Assembly (NCBI GenBank): GCA_037577475.1 | Contig: CM075204.1 | Span: 4,979,355 to 5,043,354, forward strand | Origin: Chaunax sp. Z400 | Taxonomy: Eukaryota > Chordata > Actinopteri > Lophiiformes > Chaunacidae | Reading direction: 5' to 3' | DNA length: 64,000 nt | In this document: positions 1 to 13,100 of the stretch, one piece after another | How positions within the stretch are numbered: position 1 is the first letter of the stretch | Layout of the letters: each line of letters opens with the position of its first letter | Notes under the pieces: generated by a model | The model's input: only the letters and a program-made list of their open reading frames with translations | Database searches by the model: none | What the model was told of the DNA's origin: nothing | Program-made: the position numbers and the translations under genes

Positions 1-1145
1 TCAGACCAGATGGATACTCTCATACTCCAGTTATGTCCATGAACCTTTGCTGTACCATTAACGATCCCAGCCCACCAGTAAAAACTATCAAATACCTGAG
101 CAATTACTCCACTACTGACCAACAGTTGGCTACTTTTACCAACAGTCCAGCAATAAATCCTGACTCAATCAGGTTCAGTTTGATTCAAAGTCTTTTTAGA
201 CATGTTGATTGATCTTTAAGTGCATTTTGGAGGCTCTGGTTTGTGTTGATCAACTATATTAATATAACATGTCAATAAATCCTTTTAGAAGCATATTGCA
301 TGTATCCGACAAGAACCCATTAAATTTTTATGTGGATCCAGATAGAGAGGCGGATTCAGGAACCTGGCTAGATGGAATTTCAGACATTTTCTCTAGTTTC
401 TCAGGGAATAATCTATGAATCATGATATAAATCAGACATATTCATGGTGTTGATAATAATCCGGATCTACTGGATCTAAATATGTATTTGTAGGGGATGA
501 TCTTTAGTCAACCACCAGTTGAGATAATGGGGCTTTCATGCGTCTCCTACAGTTTTAGATTCATTACCAGAAGAGTAGGATTTATTTCAGGATATCAGTG
601 TGGATCCGACTCAAGGTAGTTTACATCCCACAGAGGACAAATATCCTGACCCTGTACCAACAGTTTAGAACTGATGAAGCCTCTCGGATGAGAGGAGAAA
701 CGGCTTCAAGCTAAAAAAAGAAGTCCAGTTGCTTCTGAATCAATCTTCAAGGAAGGTGAACAAGGTTCCACAGTTCTGGTTATGATGTCGATACTATTGT
801 ACATATATCACTGCTGTTCTCGTTGTTTTTGTTATTGTTGTTTGTTTTGCTGTTATTGTAGTTGTTTACCTCGTCTCCCAAACCCATTTCTGTTTCTCCC
901 TTTCTTTCCACTGTCTCCCCCCACCCAACCCCCCCTTTCTGGTCCGGTCGCCTCGTCTAATTCCATAATAAATAAAAAGCAGATGATGCAACAGGAGGAT
1001 TATGACAGACTCCTCCTGTCTGACACTGTGAGGCACCCAGATCCTCATACTGCAGGCCGAGGTAACAGGACAGGACAGGTTAAAAAACAAAGGAAGTAAT
1101 GATTTCCAGTCGCTAAACAAATGAAAAGTCCTGATGATAACTTAC
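1..1145. other. Intron of the slc26a6-like gene; no exon seen
   Basis: The next expected SLC26 STAS exon (LHxCxFFDE-like) was looked for on the minus strand and not found, so it lies beyond the left edge. The stretch at about 300-620 (GGATCCAGAT-type text) resembles dispersed fish repeat sequence also seen near 33,940-34,020 and 43,010-43,090. A pyrimidine-rich run lies at 880-950. The open frames here look like chance frames. Confidence 0.4.
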
Positions 1146-4100
1146 TGCTGCAGCCAGCTATGACCACTTGAACATCCACAGCTGCATATTCCTTAATAAC
1201 CTGCAGAGACAGATAAAGTCACAGGATGGCACAGTTGTTACAATAATGAAACTTGTAGGGAACTTGTTGTTGAAAGCATCCGGTTTAAAAAAATCAAAAA
1301 GAAGGAACCTGTTTGATGGCTTTGGCTCCCACAGAGTCGATGAAGCAGGCAGACGTCCAGTCCAGGATGATGGAGTGGACAGAGCTGAGAGGTTCTAGGA
1401 TGACCATCTCCTCCTCTACGTCTGAATCACTATGTCCGTCCTCCAGTTGGCCGTTCAGCTGCTCCCCCTCCACATGGTTAGAGGGCAAAACCTCGTGGGT
1501 CACGCCCTGCTCCTCGTACTGGAACCCATCACCCAAACAGTTTTATGTGACAGGAACTCAACACAAGGTGTTCAGGTTGTCATTTCTGTGCATGTTTGAT
1601 GAAACGAGTCAGAAAAGTCCATGTACAGCTTGAAAAACCTGACTTACCACTATTACTACAAGTGAACAATGATATTCATGGGTTGGATGAAATGAATGCA
1701 GTTTTCTCTTTACAAGATTTCTCACATAATTCAATCAAAGTAATTCAATTACTGCCTTTTTGGGTCAGAGACTCCACATATATTAAAAACCCTTCGAAGG
1801 GATCAGTAACTTCATCAGCCTGGGAAACAAGTTGAGCATATTTACACTATCAACAGGGCTGAACAGCTACATAACTCACATTGGCCCAGATCTTCAGTGG
1901 CGAGCTGTGGTTGTTATGTTTCTTCTTCTCCAGCTTCTTTTGGGCTTTCCAGGCAGCTTGTAAGTGTTCAGGGTTTACTGCAGTCTGTGAACACATCAGT
2001 AGCAGCAGACATGTCAGGGAGACGGTTTGTAATGTCCTTTCTAACAACTTCATTCCAGAAGGCACATTTTTGGTTCCACATGATGCAAGTATAATTCATG
2101 AATTGTGCTCAAGTTATAAATCCTAATCATGATATGATAAATAGCAGGTTTTCTAGTTCCATCTGCCTTATAACAGTTAAATGGTTTGTCAATAACCTAC
2201 ATGTTCTCATCTAAAATCAACTTCATGTGAAGAAAAAGACTCATATGCTTTAAAATGGGTTCATATGGAGCTTTCCTCTGATAAACATGAATAAACCTGC
2301 TCGTTTAGAGGTTTAAGGTTTAAGGTCTTGTCGCAACAGCTGCAGATACATTTTAATAAAGCTCTGAAGAAGTGAATAATAATCCAGACTTGTGTCAAAT
2401 CATCAAAAATCAAAATCAAGAGCACAATGCCATCTTCCTCTTTTGTTAAAGTCATATTACAATTATCAAAAAAAAGTTGGGACATTATGTAAAATGTTAA
2501 TAAAAACAGAATGCAGTGATTTGAAAATCCTTTTAACCTATATACAAATGAATACAGTGCAAAGACAACATTTAATGTTGAGCAACAGTGATGATGACCA
2601 ACAACCTGATAAAAACCTTGGATAGAAGTATTTCTTACGTATGGAGTATCCAGTAAATAATAACGTTTCTTCTGCACAGTACTACACACACACACACACA
2701 GTGGCTAGGGTTACCTTCTCCTTGAGGGCGTTCACATAAAGGTCACTGTTAGCAAAGTAGATGGAAGAGTTGGAGTGGAAAATCTTAATGCCCTCGTATT
2801 CATCTGCCTGAGAACAAAAGCATCAGGTGTTCAGAGTCCAGACCAGCAGACTCGGCGTGTTCAGACGTGAATGTTTTCTGACAGACTCACCTCTTCATAC
2901 TCCTCCACATCACAGTACAGCCCTGTGCCAGGAATGTGGCCCAGGACGGCACTCTTAGGGCTGGACAAGAAGGAGAGAAGTTCAACACTTAGCAGCTGTT
3001 ACATGCATGTTCTGTAATAGGCCTGGAGCACCATCCAAACCTCTTCATCCTAATTTATTCACATTTGGCCATAGACAAACGTCTGTCATTGTATTATGCT
3101 CCATAGTTCATTTGGTTGTTTTTACTGCAACATTATATTATGGCATGGAATGAGAGACCAGAAGCAGCTCCTAATGATGTCAACCCTTTAATGACATGGT
3201 GACAAAAGGAGACTAAAGCATTGGTATCAGTGTAATGAAGGCCTACCTATGCCATTGTTTGATTAAAGCTTCTAAGTGCTGCTGAGGAAGAAAGTCAACA
3301 GAGCAGACAGAGAAACAGAGAGGGGAGGGGGGAGCTGGTGTGTGTGTGCAGCAGAGATGTGGGTGGAGCTGGTGTGTGTGTGCAGCAGAGATGTGGGTGG
3401 AGCTGGTGTGTGTGTGCAGCAGAGATGTGGGGGGAGCTGGTGTGTGTGCAGCAGAGATGTGGGTGGAGCTGGTGTGTGTGCAGCAGAGATGTGGGTGGGG
3501 CTGGTGTGTGTGCAGCAGAGATGTGGGTGGAGCTGGTGTGTGTCCAGCAGAGATGTGGGTGGAGCTGGTGTGTGTGTGCAGCAGAGATGTGGGGGGAGCT
3601 GGTGTGTGTGCAGCAGAGATGTGGGTGGAGCTGGTGTGTGTGCAGCAGAGATGTGGGTGGAGCTGGTGTGTGTGCAGCAGAGATGTGGGTGGAGCTGGTG
3701 TGTGTGCAGCAGAGATGTGGGTGGAGCTGGTGTGTGTGCAGCAGAGATGTGGGGGGAGATGGTGTGTGTCCAGCAGAGATGTGGGTGGAGCTGGTGTGTG
3801 TGCAGCAGAGATGTGGGGGGAGCTGGTGTGTGTGCAGCAGAGATGTGGGGGGAGCTGGTGTGTGTGCAGCAGAGATGTGGGGGGAGCTGGTGTGTGTGCA
3901 GCAGAGATGTGGGGGGAGCTGGTGTGTGTGTGCAGCAGAGATGTGGGGGGAGCTGGTGTGTGTGTGCAGCAGAGATGTGGGTGGAGATGGTGTGTGTGTG
4001 CAGCAGAGATGTGGGGGGAGCTGGTGTGTGTGTGCAGCAGAGATGTGGGTGGAGCTGGTGTGTGTGCAGCAGAGATGTGGGTGGAGCTGGTGTGTGTGCA

Positions 4101-7100
4101 GCAGAGATGTGGGTGGGGCTGGTGTGTGTGCAGCAGAGATGTGGGTGGAGCTGGTGTGTGTCCAGCAGAGATGTGGGTGGAGCTGGTGTGTGTGTGCAGC
4201 AGAGATGTGGGGGGAGCTGGTGTGTGTGCAGCAGAGATGTGGGGGGAGATGGTGTGTGTCCAGCAGAGATGTGGGTGGAGCTGGTGTGTGTGCAGCAGAG
4301 ATGTGGGTGGAGCTGGTGTGTGTGCAGCAGAGATGTGGGTGGAGCTGGTGTGTGTGCAGCAGAGATGTGGGTGGAGCTGGTGTGTGTGCAGCAGAGATGT
4401 GGGTGGAGCTGGTGTGTGTGCAGCAGAGATGTGGGGGGAGATGGTGTGTGTCCAGCAGAGATGTGGGTGGAGCTGGTGTGTGTGCAGCAGAGATGTGGGG
4501 GGAGCTGGTGTGTGTGCAGCAGAGATGTGGGTGGAGCTGGTGTGTGTGCAGCAGAGATGTGGGGGGAGCTGGTGTGTGTGCAGCAGAGATGTGGGGGGAG
4601 CTGGTGTGTGTCCAGCAGAGATGTGGGTGGAGCTGGTGTGTGTGCAGCAGAGATGTGGGTGGAGCTGGTGTGTGTGCAGCAGAGATGTGGGGGGAGCTGG
4701 TGTGTGTGCAGCAGAGATGTGGGGGGAGCTGGTGTGTGTGCAGCAGAGATGTGGGTGGAGCTGGTGTGTGTGCAGCAGAGATGTGGGGGGAGCTGGTGTG
4801 TGTGCAGCAGAGATGTGGGTGGAGCTGGTGTGTGTGCAGCAGAGATGTGGGGGGAGCTGGTGTGTGTGCAGCAGAGATGTGGGTGGAGCTGGTGTGTGTG
4901 CAGCAGAGATGTGGGGGGAGCTGGTGTGTGTGCAGCAGAGATGTGGGGGGAGCTGGTGTGTGTGCAGCAGAAATGTGGGGGGAGCTGGTGTGTGTGCAGC
5001 AGAGATGTGGGTGGAGCTTGAGAAGAAACACCAAGTGTTAGTCTTAGGTAAGTCATTCAGCTGGAAACACCGAGCAGACTAAACACCACTAACCTCCATC
5101 ACCACCTACTCAAGACTTGTGTGTTTTATATTTACCTTTATTATTTTATACATTAATATATTTATATACACTACCAGTCAAAAATTTGGACACAGTTTCT
5201 CATTCAAGTGGATGGGAAACTGTGTCCAAACTATTGACTGGTACTGTATATTAATGTATAAATATATTTTTTTAAATATTTGTTATAGGCTAAACTGAAA
5301 ATGTGCGCATAGGTTCTGAAAAGAAGAAGAAAGATAACACTTTTATCATCAAGTATATAATTTAAAATGTAAAAAGAGATTCTATGTGGTCATTCTCATT
5401 CATTAAATTTGCTGGAAATGTCCAACATCATGATGCGTAATGTAATCTGGATGTGAAATGACCTATGTGGCATTAGCATTATGTTCATCCAATCAAAACA
5501 CTGAATAATGATGCGATGGGAACAAAAGTAAATACACTTCCTTTCATCAGTACCTCTGTGTCCTGTAGATGACCGTTATTATGGCGAAGGCGACGGCCAC
5601 CAGCAGGCCGTAATCCAGACCCAACATCACAGAAGCTACGAAAGCGACCAGCCAGATGGCCTGGGAGAGACAGAGGGAACAGAAATGTATGAACATGAAT
5701 ACAAACCGCTACTTCCTCTTCTCCTCAGGTAGCCAACCATCTGAGTCATGTGTCATCAGTAATGGGAGAGAGGAATGACATTTAATTTAACAATCATTTA
5801 AATTCATCACCTTAAAAATACGTTTGTATCCCTCCAACATCCTTTAGCTTTGTTAAAATCCTATAAACAGGGATGTAAGATATATAATCTACAATCACAT
5901 CATGTTATAAAGGTCATAACTTTACATGGTTCACTTTGCAAGGTGAACCATGATCCTGACTGAACAGTGATCAGATTAGATTGACATCTGAAGTCTGTCT
6001 TGTGTCACAAAGCTGTATTTGTCTGTGGGTAAAATGCAGATTGGTGTCTCAGGTCTACATCTATGGAGCAGAAAACAAATGTTTGTGCTGTACGATGGAG
6101 TTCCTCACAAAAGTGAACATGACACCTATGAGTGTCTCCCAGGGCCAAGGTGGACCAGTACAATAAAAACAGCTCTATCTGCAGTCAGACCTCAGCCCAT
6201 AAAAGAAAGGATCATCCAAAAAAGAGAAAGTTAATATTTTTAAGTGCTTCCAGTTTGTGTTAACGTGATGTAAAACGTCTCAGTTACCTTTTCCAGCTCT
6301 GGACCACATGGATTCACTTTTATTCACTCCTGAACTACAACTACAGCTTCTGCTTGTATGCCTCCACCCACCAGTCAAGATGCAGTAAACGTCCATGTCT
6401 GTCCAGACTCATATGCAATGACTGATAGAGAGCTTCATCAAATGGTGTAACAACAATAATCTGAAGCTGAATATCAACACTGCTTGCTTCAAATGTGGAC
6501 GTTTCTGTAAAGAAATGACAAAGTCTAAAACGACACACATCTTCATCCTCACAGAACAGAAGATTGATTGGTTGTAGGATCTTTACAATCAGCAATGTTT
6601 CAAGGAGAAAACCCAAGATGAGTCTCACCAATTCAGCAATATGGTCACAAAAAAGATGTGTTTGCAAAATATGATGATGTCATCACGTCATCATTTGATC
6701 CTATTAGACGTTTGAGTGGAATTTTGTTATAATGAATGGTTGGTTAGTTTGTCAGTAGAATTACACAAAAACTACTGGAAGCATTTCTATGAAACCTGGT
6801 GGAAGGATGGGACATGGGACAGGATAGATCCTGTTACATTTTGGTGCAGGTCTGGACAAAGGGACAAATCCAGGAATTCTTTGATGATTTTCTTCCACAT
6901 TGCTATCGTATGAATTCTTGAGTGTGGCTAAGTATTTTCAGGTCTCTCTTGAGAATGAGACCTCGTGTCTCAATGGGATTACCTGTATAAATAAAGCTTA
7001 AATAAAAAAATGTGTGATGTCACAGTGTCTTTTCAGCCCCACAATCTAATCAGTTCATTCACAAATCTGCAGATATTCCCCTAAGGTGTGCCTGAGATAG

Positions 7101-10100
7101 AGTTTCACAAGAATAGGAAGGAAAAACAGACGGACAAAACAAAAACACAAATGCTTCAGACGACAGCTGCTGCAGTCGCAGAGGCATTATGAAAGTTAGC
7201 TTTCAATAAATATCATTTAAAAACTTTGATACAGCTAAAAAGGCAGCTATTATGTATAACAGCACCTTGTGAAGCTCACTGGGACTGGCTAACTCATGAA
7301 GGAAAAACACTTGGGCAAAATATTTAAATGAACACAGTGGACAACAAAGTGCAGAGCCAACCCGGATCAGCTCATGTAGCATCTCCAGGGTTTCAGTGTG
7401 CTGCTGCAGGACGACCTCTGACATGTCTACGGCTGAGTTTCATCTGACAGACTGACCAGTTCGATCTTGCTGGTCCTCCACAGAGAAGGAATGTCTCTGA
7501 ACTGTTTGAACATCCCCAACAGGTTCACCATGATGATGGCAGCCAGCGCAGTCTAGGACACAGAACAGAGAGAAACATTAGAAAAGACTTGTGGCACTTC
7601 TTTTTTTTTTTTACCTCATTAGGTGAAAAATGGAGCTTTAACTACTTATTTTGTCTTGTGACCCTGAGCTGCTAGACAGAAAGCAGGAACCTCTGCTTCA
7701 TCATCATCTCCACCCACCTGAGGGAGCGGCTGGAAGACAAAACCGATGGCCAACACAACCAGCAGCACCACGAGAGACGACAGCAGTCCTGCGATCTGAA
7801 CGCAAAGACAGAGTTAACTGTGTCAGCATCATGTCTCATTCAGAGGGCTGAACTATAATATGAGGTAACGGTCTCATCCTTCAGGAGTAACGTTGTGACG
7901 TCGGGTATAACGTTATGATCAACCCATATTATGACAGGTGCATATCTAAGCTGCTCTGAGCAGGTTATCTTCATGGTTCATTCGATGTTATTTTGTCTAC
8001 TGAGCAACAATAGAAATGTATAAAACCTAATATTTTCCTTTTACTAGCCCTAATCTACTGAAACAAACAAACATGTGATTCACTGAAATGACTTTTTTAA
8101 GTAACCACAACTAAAACATGTTACATTATGAATAACCATCATTTAGTCATAACATAGAAATAACAGTCATTGGTGCATTTCAGAGTAAACCGTGATGTTG
8201 GTGAGATTTTTTTGTGCATGATTGAAAAGACCTGGCCGAGGTAATAAATGGTAAATGGACTGTACTTATATAGAACCTTTCTAGTCTGACTGACCACTCA
8301 AAGCTTTACAACACCAGCCAGCATTCACCCATTCACACCGACATTCACACCAACATTCATACAGTGGTGGCATTCGTACCATGCAAGGCTCCACCTGCTC
8401 ATTAGGAGCAGTAACCCTGCACACAAACACTCACACACCAATGGAACAGATACTGGGAGCAATATGGGGTTCAGTATATTGCCCAAGGACACTTCAACAT
8501 GTAGACTGCAGTGGCTGGGGATTGAACCACCGATCTTAAATCCCGGGTTGAAAACACCTGGACAAGGCAATAAAATCCTGGGTCTAATTAATGTCCTACT
8601 GAAACAACTGATGATGTCACGGCCTCCAGAAAATTTATGTGACCAGACAGTTGGGATACTGATGATGATGATGCTCTGAACTCTGCAGACACGTGTAGCA
8701 CAGATGTTACAGATGTTATGGCTCATTGCACAGTGGAGGCAGATCACATTTAGTGACAAGTCCAGATTTAACTTGCACAGAGCTGATGGTCGTAGGCGTT
8801 TGTATCGTTGCCATGGGGAATGCTATCCTGCAGCATACATCCAGGAAGTGGACCGTTTTGGTGGTGATGTCATGATGTGGGGAGCCATTGTTAATGGATG
8901 ATGGTCAGACCTTGTCCACATCCACGGTACACTGACAGCTATCTGTTACTGAGATACGGTCCTAGGTCCACATGTCATTCCCAGGATACAGCAATCAGGC
9001 ATCACCTTCATGCATGACAATGCCAGACCACATGTGGCTCATGTCTGTCAGGAGTAGCCTACCTGGACCAGAACAATGTCGCTGTCCTTCCTTGGCCAGC
9101 ATATTCACCAGATCTCAACCAAATAGAGGATCTGTGGGATGTTCTGGATCACCGGGTGAGAGAGAGAACCTGATCCAGCAACACATGAACAACTTGTCAC
9201 AGCTCTGCAGGAAGAATGACGTCATCTACAAGTCCAGATTATGATTTATCAATTCCATGCAAAGGAGATGTGATGCTGTGATAAATGCTGGAGGTGGTCA
9301 CATGTTACTGACTGTTGTTGTTCTCTGTCTCATCCACACTTTCTGACTTGTAAACACAAAGAAAACAACCACTAATTTGCACAAAAATGATTTTTCTTTA
9401 TGTCTAAAGGGTGAATAAAGATATGTGAACCATACTTTTTGCCTTTGAAATTTAATATGAACAGGATGGCATAACATTAAAAAAATGTGTTTCTACTGTT
9501 GCTCAGTATAAATTCATACAGGTATCTCTACAGCCTTGCTGCTTTAAGGAGGCGATCCTCCTAAGGTGTATAATTGTCTCCGGAAAGAATGTGTCTGTCC
9601 CCCGACCAATGAAATTTATTAAATCAAATGCAAGAAGAGGAGTTCCACATACAAATCTGATAAGAATCAACACCACCATGTGAAGTAGTTCAAAATAACA
9701 GGAGAATAAAATGTGGACTGCTGAACATTAGATCGCTGGCATCCAAAGCTGTTTTAGTAAATGACTTAATATCAGAATATCAGATTGATTTATTCTGCTT
9801 ACCTGAAACCTGGCTACGTCATGAGGAACATGTTAGTTTAAATGAATCCACCCCCCCACTCATACACACCAGCCGAGGAGGTGGAGTCAAAGCAGTTTTT
9901 AACTCAAGTTTATTAATAAACCCTAATCTTAAACCTGATTATAACTCATTTAAAGCCTTAGTCTTAATATTACACATCCAGCCTGGAAAACATCACAGCC
10001 AATTACATTTGTTATAGTGTACCGCACTCCTGGTCCATGTACAGACTGTTCAGCTGAATTCTCAGAGTTCCTTTCAAGTTTAGTCCTTAAAACAGAAAAA

Positions 10101-13100
10101 GTAATTATTGTGGGTGATTTCAATAGTCATGTAGACATAGAAAGAGTCTCTGGTCTACGTTCATCTCATTAATAGAGTCTGTTGGCTTCTGTAAGGGTGT
10201 ACAGAAACCTACTCACCGCTTTAATCACACCCATGACCTTGTTTTGACATATGGCATTGAAACTGAAGCCTTCTAAATAGGCCCAATTCACTACACTCCC
10301 TCTTCTAAGTCTGGCTGCTGATGATAATACTGTGAGTGTGTTAATTTATTTCCTTGTTGATAATTCTAATTGTAAAGTATTGCCTGAATGTGTCATCAGC
10401 TGCGGGGACAACACATGACAAAAACTGGCATCTGTGGTGTGATGATGCTTTATATATTTACATAAAGTGTTTTGTTCTCTTTTATAAATCTAAATTTATA
10501 TAAATTTATGACTACATGATGTCAGAGGATATTACATTTTCTTTTCTTGTAAATTTGTGACTTTCACCTTGAACATTTAGTACTTGAATCTCAGAAATGT
10601 TGTCTCTGATTGCCTTTTGGAATATTAACCCTTTCCCTCGGCCACATCATTTGTTTCACCTAAGTTGCACTAATATTCTGTTGTACCTTATATCTCAATC
10701 ATATTTCATTAAGTAAGAGACCATAAGAAAAAGAACATACGGCATGAACACCGTCAGCTATGTGTTGTCCCAGGCTTTGTTGGCCTCCTCAATGTTACAT
10801 TTGGCTGTTCACATTTCTTTAAGCTCCTTTTATCCAGACAATGACATCATCATCATCATCATCGTCATCATCATCATTCATTCTTCTGGGGAAAAATATG
10901 TTGCATGAGCTATTATAAACTTTAATGTAAATGCACACTAACTCTGGTTAAGCTGACAACAAACCAAAAACCAACATGTCAGTCAGCGTCACAGTAACAT
11001 TTCACTCTGAATTGGGCAGTCAGGTTTTGTCAACCCTGACTTTCTTTGATAAGACAGAGTTAAGACAGAGTGGGCTTAACGTAGTGCAGCCCTCTGGTTT
11101 AATTAGAGATAGCATAATCACTCCTTTAGTGGAGGTGTGTGTGTTTTACCTGGGTTTTTCCACCAGTGCTCTCCTGAACGAGGCTCCTCGACATGGAGCA
11201 AGTGATGGCGAAGGTTTGGAAGAAAGAGCTGATGAAGTTACACAGACCGAGGGCGATAAGCTCCTGAAACACAAAAAGTTTGTTCTCAGATGCTGACAGT
11301 CACACACTTATCTGTAATCACAATGGCTTCTTATTTGATTCTCATTTCCTGACCGACAGCACAGTCAGTTAACTGAGGTGATTATTATTATTATATCCTG
11401 TCATATCCCAGCACTGCTTTTGTCCATCTCCCAGACAAATCTAGCTGGACAATGAGGTTTTTCTAATCCCCTACCTCAATTACATTAATGAAACCAAGTT
11501 CCTCTGACTTTAATACAGGTATTCAATGATATATCTAAATACACGTCTGCATTAAAATATCTAAAGCCCAGTTCAGACCAAAGATTCACGATGAGACGAA
11601 ACAGATTTAGAGCATTGCAGGGAGAAGCTGCACCTCAACTCAGGCCGGGTATGGCGTCACCTGGGACTCTCACGTCGCCACAGGTTGCCTCATGGTCGAA
11701 ATTAAATGTTACAGTTCTTGACGGATAAAAGTGAGGCCGAGAAAACAGCTGAGAAACTCTGTAATTTTAGTAGACCTTTCCTTTGGTCATTATTATAACT
11801 ACCAGGAGTGTCAGAGAGTGAGGAAGGGAATCGTCAGACATGATTAAATGTAATGTTGAATAAAAGTTTAAAACACTAACTCATCCATGAATATTTCTTC
11901 TTCAGAGCCGTCAAATAGATCAATAAATCTTAGTCGCAATGATGGATGGGTAGGTCATGGCTTAACTGACATGTAGGATTGTTCAGCCTTGGTGGAGGTA
12001 CGAGTTGCACCCAGTGTCTTTCTAGTTTTTGTTAATCTGACTGAGAGATGTCTAGCAGCAGAAATCAGGAACAGTGTATTTAAGTGCATGTAAATGTATG
12101 GATTGTTAGGGTAACGTGCTTGGAACCATGACAGACTTCATTGTACCAGGATCTGTTGCTCATCCACAGCTCTTCACATGTTCAGACTCACCTGGTTGCC
12201 ATCCACATTGTAGCAATGCTTAAGGGCGAAGATCTTGGCCAGTGAGATGCCCATTGAGAATCCTACAATTGCTATAGCGAAGGCATCTGTGACCAGACTG
12301 GGTAACATGGAGAAGTTTGGGGCGGTAGGAGGTAGAAGCCTGAGAACACAAAGGATATCACTTGTAGTACATCCAGTGACAAGAAAACAGATTTAAAATA
12401 CAACAAATCTCCCAGTTGTAAAATCCATCGACTGAAACACACGTGTCAAAATTTCAAGACTTTCCAGACATTTTCCAGACAAAATGAGAGAATAACAACC
12501 TACCCTGTTGGTATCTTCCCAACCACGTCCACTTCGTAGTTGCTTGCTAAGGACAGGCCGTACGAGACACCGGTTGACACGATGACCACGATAATCTCAC
12601 CAGGAATGGGAATGGGCAGTTTCTTCTTGAAGCGTTCGTTGAGGTCTTTGACCCCGTACAAGAAGACGAGGCCCACGAGGCCCAGGATGAGAGTGGTGAC
12701 GTTGGTGCTAGCAATGTCACTGAGTACGGCCTTAGTGCTCTGGGGAAAGAGGAACAGGATCTCATAATCATGACAGAAGATGTTTGATCTATAATTATGA
12801 GCCGTACAGCTGTAACTTTTGATGATCTAGGATCTCAAGCAGGTGAATTTATAAAATTATTTATAGAGAAAAGCTTAACTGTTCTTCAGAATTACAATAG
12901 TTTTCTTTTTCTTTTCTCTTTTAATTAAGAGATAGTAACTCAGAATTATGAGATAAGTTGTCTGTTTTGTTTTCTTTAGTGAATGCAATGTGCTTCTGTA
13001 TCACTGTTATCAAAACTCACATAAATAACAGAGAGGGGCCCACTGAAGCGCTGTGTTTTCACCCCCAGCAGGTACTTCAGCTGAGAGACAACAACATGCA

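Larger units (their letters stand above)
8000..9506 (+). mobile_element. Tc1/mariner-family transposon with both ends, inactive
   Basis: The left end CTGAGCAACAATAGAAA at 8000 is mirrored by TTTCTACTGTTGCTCAG ending at 9506, and TA flanks both sides (7998-7999 and 9507-9508). The body, 1,507 bp, holds a transposase relic on the plus strand and a second repeat nested near the left end. It lies in the intron between the slc26a6 exons at 7718-7795 and 11150-11263. Confidence 0.85.

Noticed and set aside
2261..2695. 144-codon minus-strand frame between slc26a6 exons
   Set aside because: Overlaps a Tc1-family fragment and lacks SLC26 similarity; the flanking exons join in phase without it.
3330..5018. 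CRISPR-like array
   Set aside because: Contiguous repeat units without spacers, in an animal gene intron; this is a minisatellite.
3272..5082. Five overlapping frames of more than 560 codons on both strands
   Set aside because: All are translations of the 32-bp minisatellite; periodic residues, no splice context, and the array lies in an intron.
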